DNA from: Methylosinus sp. H3A | Lineage (GTDB): Bacteria > Pseudomonadota > Alphaproteobacteria > Rhizobiales > Beijerinckiaceae | Length of the DNA: 64,000 bases | Reading direction: 5' to 3' | Assembly (NCBI RefSeq): GCF_015709455.1 | Contig: NZ_JADNQW010000005.1 | Span: 124,001 to 188,000 of the forward strand | Notes under the pieces: generated by a model | What the model saw: the letters and a program-made list of their open reading frames with translations, nothing else | Databases searched by the model: none | Told to the model about the DNA's origin: nothing | Part shown: one piece after another, positions 58,088 to 64,000 of the stretch | How positions within the stretch are numbered: the first letter of the stretch is position 1 | How the letters are laid out: every line of letters starts with the position of its first letter | Position numbers and translations under genes: made by a program

Positions 58088-58319
58088 GCTGGGAGCGCTG
58101 GCGGCAGCCGAGAATACGGAAGATGAGGTCGGTATCGAGTACCTTGGACCTTGGTCGGACTTCGAATGGGGAATGCTGAACGGGAAGCCAAGCGCGTTCC
58201 GCGGAGTGATGAGCAGTGAGTGGGATTTTCCTCGATACCTAGGCGCGCTTATACGTAACTCTCGCGTGGACAAGTTATTCCTAGAGCAGATCCCCATCCC
58301 TGTCGTTCACAGGCTTTGA
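58088..58319 (+). pseudogene. Fragment of a small conserved protein
   Basis: In one frame the sequence reads EVGIEYLGPWSDFEWGMLNG, then KPSAFRGVMSSEWDF. This matches the C-terminal block (YGPWTDFEWGM-NGKLSALRWVLG-EWD) that I recall from small conserved proteins of Hyphomicrobiales. No good start codon or Shine-Dalgarno precedes it and the tail after EWDF is abnormal, so it is probably a decayed gene. The rest of 57885-58441 shows nothing else. Confidence 0.35.
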
Positions 58320-58441
58320 AACGCTACCGCCTTGATCCTCCAGTAGCGGAACGTCCGGCTTTCGGCACCCGCCCAAGGTCCCGAATTGGCGCCAAACTGA
58401 CGTTGCGGCGATCTTGCCAAGCTTTGTGGCCCCCTCCGCAT

Positions 58442-58669
58442 TCAGCCGCTAGCTTTTGGTTTGCTATGCTTGAGAAGCTCGGCGGGATCGACGTCCAATG
58501 CGTCAGCGATCCGACCTACTATATTCACCCTCGCCGACACATTTGCGCGCTCGATCGCCCCGACGTAGCGAGAACTCAGCCTCGCCTTTTCGGCGAGTTC
58601 TTCCTGCGTCCATTTCCTGGCGTGACGCAGGCGACGCACATTCGTCGCTATGACCTCCTCGATTTCCAT
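58442..58669 (-). CDS. XRE-family helix-turn-helix regulator
   Basis: A 75-residue single-domain Cro/CI-type DNA-binding protein: VIATNVRRLRHARKWTQEEL, KARLSSRYVGAIERANVS (recognition helix) and IADALDVDPAELL. It has no ligand domain. It borders the replication/transfer module and may control it or itself. Two GAACGTTC palindromes sit just upstream of its start. Confidence 0.9.
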   Translation of the reverse strand: MEIEEVIATNVRRLRHARKWTQEELAEKARLSSRYVGAIERANVSARVNIVGRIADALDVDPAELLKHSKPKASG

Positions 58670-58691
58670 CGTGGCATGGAAGCCGAGTCAA

Positions 58692-58718
58692 GAACGTTCA
58701 TTCCAGGAACGAACGTTC
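58692..58718 (-). promoter_or_regulatory. Paired GAACGTTC operator upstream of the XRE gene
   Basis: The 8-bp palindrome GAACGTTC occurs at 58692-58699 and 58711-58718, 19 bp apart, starting 23 bp before the XRE start codon. Paired palindromes in the promoter region suit cooperative binding by an XRE dimer, probably autoregulation. Confidence 0.45.
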
Positions 58719-58896
58719 CTATTCGTCGGCGGCCCTGCTACGCTCGGCCTCTGTCGAACCTGTGAGTCTGAATTCCCAGCGAACAACGCGATGCGCCGAT
58801 TGCATCACCGTCGGAATAGAACGCCAATCAATGCTGGGATATAATCCTGGCGTCTCGCCATGAATTCGCCGGCATAGAGCGACAGGCAGGTCCGCA

Positions 58897-59160
58897 ATGA
58901 GCACGCCAGCCTTCGAAGATCGTCCGCCTATCACCGAGCATGTGAACGCCTACGACGAGCGCCACCTCACGACCTACCTGCGACTGTTGGACGCCGACGA
59001 AGAACGCGCCGATTGGCGCGAGGTCGTCGCGGTGATATTCGGGATCGATCCGGAGCGCGAGCCGGAACGGGCGAAGATCGTCCATGAGAGCCATTTGGCC
59101 AGGGCGAGATGGATGTCCGCAGCCGGCTACCGGCAGCTTTTGGGCGCCCGCCCGCAATAG
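58897..59160 (+). CDS. DUF2285-like (RovC-type) small DNA-binding protein
   Basis: An 87-residue protein with the segment YDERHLTTYLRLLDADEER, DWREVVAVIFGID and ESHLARARWMSAAGYRQLL. It resembles the C-terminal DNA-binding part of DUF2285/RovC-like proteins that open the RepA-ParA-TraF module in alphaproteobacterial ICEs. GGTCCGCA precedes ATG 58897, a weak ribosome site. It is probably a regulator of the module. Confidence 0.7.
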   Translation: MSTPAFEDRPPITEHVNAYDERHLTTYLRLLDADEERADWREVVAVIFGIDPEREPERAKIVHESHLARARWMSAAGYRQLLGARPQ

Positions 59161-59298
59161 TCTCGCTTCTCGCCTGCCATGAAAAGGTCATGGGCGCTCG
59201 CGGCACGCGATGCAGCCCTTTGGACTAGTTTTGGTTCTGACATTCCGGGATCGTCGAACTCGCCGCTCGAGCTACGAGGCCAAGCCGAGGAGCGCTTC

Positions 59299-59508
59299 AT
59301 GCCGACGAATTTTTGGAAAGACCCCGACTCCATCAAGCAATTGAACGACCTGAACCCTTCCGGTTTCGCGCTCGAATTCCTGCGTCGGAACCCGAAATAT
59401 CGCCAGGATTATCGCGAGACGCTGAGGCGGATCGAACGCGGCGCCGTCGACGAAGCGACCGCACTTTCGAGCCTCGCGCGTCGCTGGGGGTTGCAGTTTC
59501 GCTCATGA
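59299..59508 (+). CDS. DUF6499 domain regulator
   Basis: A 69-residue protein, MPTNFWKDPDSIKQLNDLNP to LARRWGLQFRS, the DUF6499 domain seen beside or fused to DUF2285 in these elements. ATG 59299 has GAGGAG upstream. Its stop overlaps an ATG (59505) in another frame. The following DUF2285 sequence is one base out of register with that ATG. Confidence 0.75.
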   Translation: MPTNFWKDPDSIKQLNDLNPSGFALEFLRRNPKYRQDYRETLRRIERGAVDEATALSSLARRWGLQFRS

Positions 59509-60082
59509 CCCCGAAGCTCCGGCAGGAAGGGAGCCGGCCCTCTGGCTTCCTGAAATTGACCCCGGCACGCTGATCATCGCTTCGGCGCCGCCCCGCTTCG
59601 CAGCGGACGGGACCTTCGATCCGACCGCCTTCGGCAAGGTCGTCGCGGACAGGTCCGACGCGGGGGACAGGCGGGTCGTGATCGGCGACGCCGGAGGAGA
59701 GATTCATCTTTGGATGAATGACGGCGCGCCGAGCCGTCCCGCGATCATTTTGCCGCTCGACGCGTCACTCGAAATCCGGCTCGAAGTCGCGTCGCGATTC
59801 GTTCGTCTCCTTCAGGGCGGCGCCTCGGGTCCGCTTCCTCGAGCGCTGCAATTGACCGTGCAGCGCCGTGCGCGTCTCATCCTGTTGCTGCACGCGCTGG
59901 ATTTCCGGCTCGGCGGCGCGGGGCCACGCGACATCGCCGCGTCCCTGATCGACGCCGAAGACGCCGCGCTTCCCGCGCTCGAATGGAAGAGCTCGGCGAC
60001 GCGCCGCAAGGCGAACCGCCTTATCCACGATTCCATGGCGCTGATGAATGGTGGCTACAAGCGGCTACTGCGCGGCTGCTGA
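59505..60082 (+). pseudogene. DUF2285 gene with an apparent frameshift at its start
   Basis: The frame ending at 60082 encodes a normal DUF2285/RovC-like protein: PALWLPEIDPGTLIIASAPP, VVIGDAGGEIHLWM, LEIRLEVASRFVRLLQGG, LTVQRRARLILLLHALDFRL and MALMNGGYKRLLRG. It has no start codon at its 5' end; the first usable one (GTG 59678) would remove about 55 conserved residues. The expected ATG at 59505, coupled to the DUF6499 stop, is in another frame. One extra C in the run ATGACCCCGAAG would give MTPEAPAGREPALWLP, in frame. It may be a one-base deletion, a sequencing error or programmed frameshifting. Confidence 0.65.
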
Positions 60083-60264
60083 CCGTGCCCCCTGCTACGC
60101 TCTCCGCCTCGCTGCCGTTCGGGCATGAGCGCGCTCCGCGTCGAAGGGGGGACACGGACGAGCCCGTGATCTTCGTCCTCCCCCTGCGCTTCTCTTCTCC
60201 GCCACGGTGATCTCGAAACGCCGCGACCTCCCTGCGGCGCACCTCACCGCTACGGAGGCGTCTC

Positions 60265-60549
60265 TTGCGCGACAAATCATCCGAAGGCGCCACGCGCTTC
60301 GTCCGGACGCATGAAGCCGCGCGAATGCTCAGCCTCTCCGCGCGCACGCTCGAAAAATACCGCTGTCACGGCGCCGGCCCGACGTTCCGCAAGCTCGGCG
60401 GACGCGTCGTCTATGCGATCGAGGACCTGCAGGCCTGGGCCGATGGGGCCGCCTGCCGCTCCACGTCCGATCCGCAATATGTCGAAGCGCGCGACGCCGT
60501 CCGCATCGACACCGGCGTGCGCATCGCCCGCCCGAACTCCCACCGCTGA
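60265..60549 (+). CDS. Helix-turn-helix (excisionase/MerR-like) protein upstream of repA
   Basis: A 94-residue protein with an N-terminal helix-turn-helix of the excisionase/AlpA type: FVRTHEAARMLSLSARTLEK, YRCHGAGPTFRKLGGRVVYA. It starts at TTG 60265, supported by GGAGG at 60253-60257 and the expected MRDKSSEGATRFVRT N terminus. It lies 11 bp before repA and probably controls replication or excision. The 182-bp gap before it holds no gene and presumably its promoter. Confidence 0.8.
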   Translation: MRDKSSEGATRFVRTHEAARMLSLSARTLEKYRCHGAGPTFRKLGGRVVYAIEDLQAWADGAACRSTSDPQYVEARDAVRIDTGVRIARPNSHR

Positions 60550-60560
60550 GGCGACGCCGC

Positions 60561-61727
60561 ATGTCGCGCCGCCTCCCCGTCACGTCGAGCGAGCGCAGCC
60601 GCCTTCACCCCTTCGTCATCGCGACGGGGGACGCGTCGCCGCGCGATCAGCGCGATCTCATGGAGCGGCCGTTCTTCTCGCTCGCCAAGGCGAAGCGCAC
60701 GGCGCCGATCCTCTATGAGGCGGCCGGCGCGCGCGTGGAAGTCTTCGCCATGCCCGAGCACGGCATGGCGACCATATGGGACGCCGACGTGCTGATCTGG
60801 GCAGCGAGCCAGATTGTGGACGCCGAGAACCAGGGCCTCACCACGTCCCGATTCCTGCGCTTCACGCCCTATCAGCTCCTCAAGGCGGTCGGACGCGCGA
60901 CCGGCGCCCGCGAATACAAGCTGCTGAAGGGCGCGCTCACCCGCCTGCAGTCGACCGCGATCTGCACCACCATTCGCAATGGCGAGCACTGGCGCCGCAG
61001 CCAGTTCTCCTGGATCAACGAATGGGAGGAGTGCGTGACGCGCGACGGCCGCGTCGAAGGCATGGAATTCGTTCTCCCGGAATGGTTCTACCGCGGCGTC
61101 GTCGACCGCTCGCTCGTGCTCGCCATAGACCCTGCCTATTTTCGGCTGACGGGCGGCGTCGAGCGCTGGCTCTATCGTGTCGCCCGCAAGCACGCCGGTC
61201 GTCAGAAGCAGGGCTGGACCTTCGACATCCCGCACCTGCATCAAAAATCCGGCAGCCTCTCAAGGCTCAGGGATTTCGCCAGCGACATCCGCCTCATCGT
61301 CAGTCGGCAATCGCTCCCCGGTTATCGCCTGCGGATCGAGCACGAGGGCCGGCGCGAGCTGCTGCACATCCTGCCGATCAACTTATCCACAGCCCCTGTG
61401 GATAAACCTGTGGAAACACTCGGGACTTCGGGCGCGCATGGTATCGGGACTTCGGGCGCGGCCCTATCGGGACTTCGGGCGCGCGGAGGGCAGCTAACCC
61501 TCTGGCCCGAAGAAAAAATCCCGGCTCTTAACTTAGAGTCTAACAGAGACTCTAACTTTTGTTTGCGCCCGGCCGGTGTGGAAATCACATCCGAGCGTTC
61601 GCGCGCACCGAAACTTCCGTCTGAAAAGAATACGCCTGATACGACTTTCCGTAAATCCGACTTTACGGCCGATGCGACTTCCGAAGCGCCTCTTCCTTTC
61701 GGCGAAAGCGAAGGACGCGCGTCATGA
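60561..61727 (+). CDS. repA: Replication initiator RepA (RPA family)
   Basis: A 388-residue initiator: LMERPFFSLAKAKRTAPILY, RFTPYQLLKAVGRATGAREY, LKGALTRLQSTAICTTIRNG, RWLYRVARKHAGRQKQGWTF and the winged-helix part SLSRLRDFASDIRLIVSRQ. This is the RPA-type RepA of alphaproteobacterial plasmids and ICEs. Residues beyond about 275 are low in complexity because the DNA there carries DnaA boxes and iterons. Its stop overlaps the parA start (ATGA). The element could replicate autonomously, at least when excised. Confidence 0.9.
   Translation: MSRRLPVTSSERSRLHPFVIATGDASPRDQRDLMERPFFSLAKAKRTAPILYEAAGARVEVFAMPEHGMATIWDADVLIWAASQIVDAENQGLTTSRFLRFTPYQLLKAVGRATGAREYKLLKGALTRLQSTAICTTIRNGEHWRRSQFSWINEWEECVTRDGRVEGMEFVLPEWFYRGVVDRSLVLAIDPAYFRLTGGVERWLYRVARKHAGRQKQGWTFDIPHLHQKSGSLSRLRDFASDIRLIVSRQSLPGYRLRIEHEGRRELLHILPINLSTAPVDKPVETLGTSGAHGIGTSGAALSGLRARGGQLTLWPEEKIPALNLESNRDSNFCLRPAGVEITSERSRAPKLPSEKNTPDTTFRKSDFTADATSEAPLPFGESEGRAS
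61383..61560 (+). other. Probable replication origin inside the repA 3' end
   Basis: Two perfect DnaA boxes face each other, TTATCCACA at 61383-61391 and TGTGGATAA at 61397-61405. Three exact copies of the 16-mer CGGGACTTCGGGCGCG follow at 61421, 61445 and 61468 (spacing 24 and 23 bp), as iterons do. An AT-richer stretch with the near-repeat AGAGTCTAAC / AGACTCTAAC (about 61530-61556) follows and could be the melting region. All lie within the coding sequence of repA. Confidence 0.75.
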
Positions 61728-62362
61728 TCGTCGCGCTGCTGAACCAGAAGGGAGGAGTCGGCAAGACGACGCTCGCCCTGCATCTCGCCGGCGAATGGGC
61801 TCGGCAGGGAAAGCGCGTCACGCTGATCGACGCCGATCCTCAGGGCTCGGCGTTGGACTGGTCACAGCAGCGAGCGCGCGAGAATCTCCCTCGGCTGTTC
61901 ACAGTGGTCGGCCTGCCGCGCGACACGCTCCACCGCGAGGCGCCCGAGCTGGCGCGCGGCGTCGACCATCTCGTCATCGACGGTCCGCCGCGCGTCGCCG
62001 GATTGATGCGTTCGGCGCTGCTCGCCGCCGATCTCGCGCTGATCCCCGTGCAGCCGTCGCCCTTCGACGGCTGGGCGTCGGCCGAGATGCTGGCTTTGCT
62101 CGGCGAGGCGCGAATCTATCGTCCGCAGCTCGCCGCCCGTTTCATCCTGAACCGCTATGCGGCGCGCACCGTCATCGCGCGCGAGACGGCCGAGACGCTC
62201 GCCGATCACGATCCGCCAGCGCTCTCCGCCACCATTGGTCAGCGCATCGCCTTCGCCGACGCCGCACAGACCGGCAGGCTCGTCTGCGAGCTCGCCGACG
62301 ACACGCCGGCGGCGCGCGAGATCGTCGCGCTCGCCGCCGAGGTCGGGAGGATCGCGCCATGA
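61724..62362 (+). CDS. parA: ParA-family partition ATPase
   Basis: A 212-residue Walker-type ATPase with the deviant Walker A NQKGGVGKTTLALHLA, the A' motif LIDADPQGSALDW and Walker B VIDGPPRV. It lacks the N-terminal DNA-binding extension of large ParA proteins, like ParF-type partition ATPases that pair with a small RHH protein. That partner is encoded at 62418. It overlaps repA by 4 bp. Confidence 0.92.
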   Translation: MIVALLNQKGGVGKTTLALHLAGEWARQGKRVTLIDADPQGSALDWSQQRARENLPRLFTVVGLPRDTLHREAPELARGVDHLVIDGPPRVAGLMRSALLAADLALIPVQPSPFDGWASAEMLALLGEARIYRPQLAARFILNRYAARTVIARETAETLADHDPPALSATIGQRIAFADAAQTGRLVCELADDTPAAREIVALAAEVGRIAP

Positions 62363-62421
62363 CGATCTTTGCCGATGTGGATGGCGATCCCTCGTCGTTC
62401 CATGACGGAGGCGCCGCATGA
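62359..62421 (+). CDS. Possible 20-codon coupling peptide between parA and the RHH gene
   Basis: A 20-codon frame (MTIFADVDGDPSSFHDGGAA) begins with an ATGA overlap on the parA stop and ends with an ATGA overlap on the next start. It fills the 55-bp gap exactly. It may serve only to pass ribosomes from parA to the RHH gene. Nothing shows that the peptide itself has a function. Confidence 0.35.
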   Translation: MTIFADVDGDPSSFHDGGAA

Positions 62422-62672
62422 ACGAGCGCCCTGCAAAGCGCGGCTTCGCGGCGCGTCCCGGCGACGCCGAGGGCTGGATCAGATCGGCCGATGCTCCCGC
62501 CCGACGCGCGAACGACGCCAGCGGATTCACCGCACGCCTGACGATCGACGTCACGCCGGCGCTGCGCGGCCGCATCAAGGTCGCCGCCTTTCGGCGCGGC
62601 GTCACCGTCGCCGACATGCTGCGCGACCTGCTCGCGCGCGAATTCCCCGACGATCCCGGAGAGACATCATGA
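62418..62672 (+). CDS. RHH partition partner (ParG-like)
   Basis: An 84-residue protein with a flexible basic N terminus and a C-terminal ribbon-helix-helix (FTARLTIDVTPALRGRIKVA, FRRGVTVADMLRDLLAREF). This is the layout of ParG-type centromere-binding proteins that stimulate a ParF-type ATPase through their N terminus. It follows parA and overlaps the DUF2840 start (ATGA). Confidence 0.82.
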   Translation: MNERPAKRGFAARPGDAEGWIRSADAPARRANDASGFTARLTIDVTPALRGRIKVAAFRRGVTVADMLRDLLAREFPDDPGETS

Positions 62673-63187
62673 ACGACAACGAGCCGCAATCCGCTCGCGT
62701 CGAAGCGCCGCCGCCTCGCGGCGCTGCGCCTCTCACCCATGTCGAGCTGACATGGATCGAGAAGAAGATCGAGTTCCGGATTCGCTTCGGCCATCGCGCG
62801 GCGGACAAGATTGTCGACCGCCGCCGCCGCATCGCCAGCTTCGCTCCCGGCAGCATCTTCTGCTTCGTCCGATGGGCGTCGAATGACTATGGCACGGTGA
62901 TTTCGCGGATGGACATCGTGCGCGCCGTCGGAGCCGGCGAGCGCTATCAGACGCTGCCTTTCGTGCGGCCCGGTGGCGAGATCCTGCTGCGCGTCGACGC
63001 CTGGCCGAGGGTCGAGCGAGCCCTCCAGGCGATCGACGCCATCGAGGCGATCGGCGTCGATCCGGCCGACGCGTCGCCCGACTATTGGCGGCATTTGCAC
63101 AACCGTCTCGCCGTCGGCGACGAGCCACGCACCTACACGCGCGAGCAGCATGACGCCTGGCTGAAGCGCCGGAGCGTCGCGCCATGA
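62669..63187 (+). CDS. DUF2840 protein
   Basis: A 172-residue protein with LTHVELTWIEKKIEFRIRFG, FCFVRWASNDYGTVISRMDI, FVRPGGEILLRVDAWPRVER and SPDYWRHLHNRLAVGDEPR, the DUF2840 pattern. It always lies between parA and traF in this kind of conjugative element. Function is unknown. Start and stop both overlap neighbours by 4 bp, so it belongs to one polycistronic unit. Confidence 0.87.
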   Translation: MNDNEPQSARVEAPPPRGAAPLTHVELTWIEKKIEFRIRFGHRAADKIVDRRRRIASFAPGSIFCFVRWASNDYGTVISRMDIVRAVGAGERYQTLPFVRPGGEILLRVDAWPRVERALQAIDAIEAIGVDPADASPDYWRHLHNRLAVGDEPRTYTREQHDAWLKRRSVAP

Positions 63188-63729
63188 TCCGCCTCGGCTA
63201 TGTCACGGCGACGCTCTCATCTGTGCTGCTGATCGGCGGCCAGACCCTGGTTCCTGTCACGCCATGGCTCGTCTGGAACGCCACGGCGAGCACGCCGACA
63301 GGACTCTATGCGCTTCAGGCCACGGGCCGACACCAGGCTATGCAGCTGGTGGCAATCCGCCCGCCGGAACTCATCGCGAGCTTCCTCGCTGACGGCGGCT
63401 TCCTGCCGAAAGGCGTGCTGCTCTTGAAGCATGTCTTGGCGCTCCCCGGACAGACGGTGTGCCGCGCCGGCCCCACCGTCACCGTCGATGGTGTCGACGT
63501 CGGCGAAGCGCGAGATCGCGATCGCTTCGGTCGTCCGCTGCCGCAATGGAGCGGCTGCCGGACACTTCGGCCGGACGAGGTCTTCCTCATGAATCCGACC
63601 GTTCAGGACAGCCTCGACGGGCGTTACTTCGGTCCACTCCCCGCCGCGTCGATCATCGCTCGCGCGGTTCCAATCTGGACTGATGAAGAAGGCGACGGCC
63701 GCTTCGTCTGGCGCGCCGCGACCGACTGA
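63184..63729 (+). CDS. traF: TraF-type S26 signal peptidase
   Basis: A 181-residue membrane peptidase. The N-terminal helix (YVTATLSSVLLIGGQTL) is followed by the Ser motif NATASTPTGLY near residue 37-47, the Lys motif LLLKHVLALPGQTV near 80, and DSLDGRYFGPL. TraF peptidases mature and cyclise conjugative pilin, so this points to a transfer system just outside the window. It overlaps DUF2840 by 4 bp. Confidence 0.9.
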   Translation: MIRLGYVTATLSSVLLIGGQTLVPVTPWLVWNATASTPTGLYALQATGRHQAMQLVAIRPPELIASFLADGGFLPKGVLLLKHVLALPGQTVCRAGPTVTVDGVDVGEARDRDRFGRPLPQWSGCRTLRPDEVFLMNPTVQDSLDGRYFGPLPAASIIARAVPIWTDEEGDGRFVWRAATD

Positions 63730-63763
63730 CACCCGCAGGACTTTACCAATATGGGGAATTCCG

Positions 63764-64000
63764 ATGACGCAGATCGGTCGATTCAGGCGCACCAAGTCAG
63801 GCTATTCGGGCGCCATCCGCACGCTGTCCCTCGACGCCCAGATCGTTCTGGTTCCCTCCGACCACGGCGGCGCGGAGAACGCGCCGGATTATCGCATCCT
63901 GCTCGGCGATGACGAAGGACCAGAGATCGGGGCGGCATGGAAGCGCATCGGCGAAAAGGCCGGCGACTATGTCTCGCTGCTCCTCGACGATCCATCCCTG
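63764..64000 (+). CDS. DUF736 protein (3' truncated by window end)
   Basis: The first 79 codons of a DUF736 protein: MTQIGRFRRTKSGYSGAIRT, GGAENAPDYRILLGDDE, GPEIGAAWKRIGEKAGDYV. GGGGAATTCCG precedes the ATG. It follows traF by 34 bp. It is the fourth DUF736 gene of the window and lacks the long leader seen before the others. Confidence 0.88.
   Translation, partial: MTQIGRFRRTKSGYSGAIRTLSLDAQIVLVPSDHGGAENAPDYRILLGDDEGPEIGAAWKRIGEKAGDYVSLLLDDPSL

Overview
The window is a high-GC alphaproteobacterial sequence, most likely from the Hyphomicrobiales. The integrase, DUF736, RepA/ParA/DUF2840/TraF and strawberry-notch gene sets are typical of integrative elements and plasmids in that group. The dense copper-efflux cluster would suit a copper-dependent methanotroph (Methylocystis or Methylosinus type), but that is inference only. 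No rRNA, complete tRNA or CRISPR array was seen. The first and last genes run off the window.

Layout. (1) 1-4800: the 3' part of an RND efflux permease, an SDR oxidoreductase and a thiolase. (2) 4800-7970: a scar of old mobile DNA. It holds an IS5-type transposase remnant, a frameshifted and internally deleted tyrosine integrase next to what looks like the 5' end of dusA (a known island target), and a VapBC toxin-antitoxin pair bounded by two copies of the integrase 5' end. (3) 7970-19406: a copper island. It contains a Tat-exported multicopper oxidase, a TolC-type lipoprotein, a copper P-type ATPase with an extra C-terminal OmpA-like domain, a CusA pump, a CusB adaptor with three metal-binding repeats, and a small Cys-rich exported protein. 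(4) 19698-29684: a tRNA-Gly(GCC) 3' fragment that looks like an att site, followed by a nine-gene same-strand defence operon. The operon encodes an RHH protein, C5 methyltransferase, Eco29kI-type GIY-YIG nuclease, Vsr, MORC/MutL-like GHKL ATPase, Mrr-helicase fusion, an unknown protein, a PIN_8 protein and an HNH nuclease. Three CCGCGG sites, spaced exactly 10 bp apart, sit in its promoter region.

(5) 29969-42504: element backbone genes, namely DUF932, a large ParB-like protein, a methyltransferase/strawberry-notch helicase fusion, a Toprim protein, DUF2493, small proteins and a DUF736 gene. Several have repeated, possibly structured leaders. (6) 42505-47286: a recombinase-in-trio (RIT) element inserted into that DUF736 gene. 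Two 729-bp inverted repeats flank the recombinases and each carries an intact DUF736 paralogue. Removing the element restores the host frame exactly. (7) 47578-50957: a mer mercury-resistance operon (merR divergent from a tiny membrane ORF, merT, merP and merA). An IS66-family element with an 8-bp target duplication interrupts the gene after merA. (8) 53742-57884: a DevBCA/MacB-like ABC exporter divergent from a ChrB-N-domain regulator and a PAP2 phosphatase. (9) 58442-64000: the replication and transfer-entry module: XRE regulator, DUF2285 and DUF6499 proteins, HTH protein, RepA with DnaA boxes and iterons inside its gene, ParA, an RHH partner, DUF2840, a TraF peptidase and another DUF736.

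Together these suggest an accreted genomic island or ICE/plasmid. A replication/partition/transfer core carries defence, mercury-resistance and transport cargo, next to chromosomal-type copper genes.
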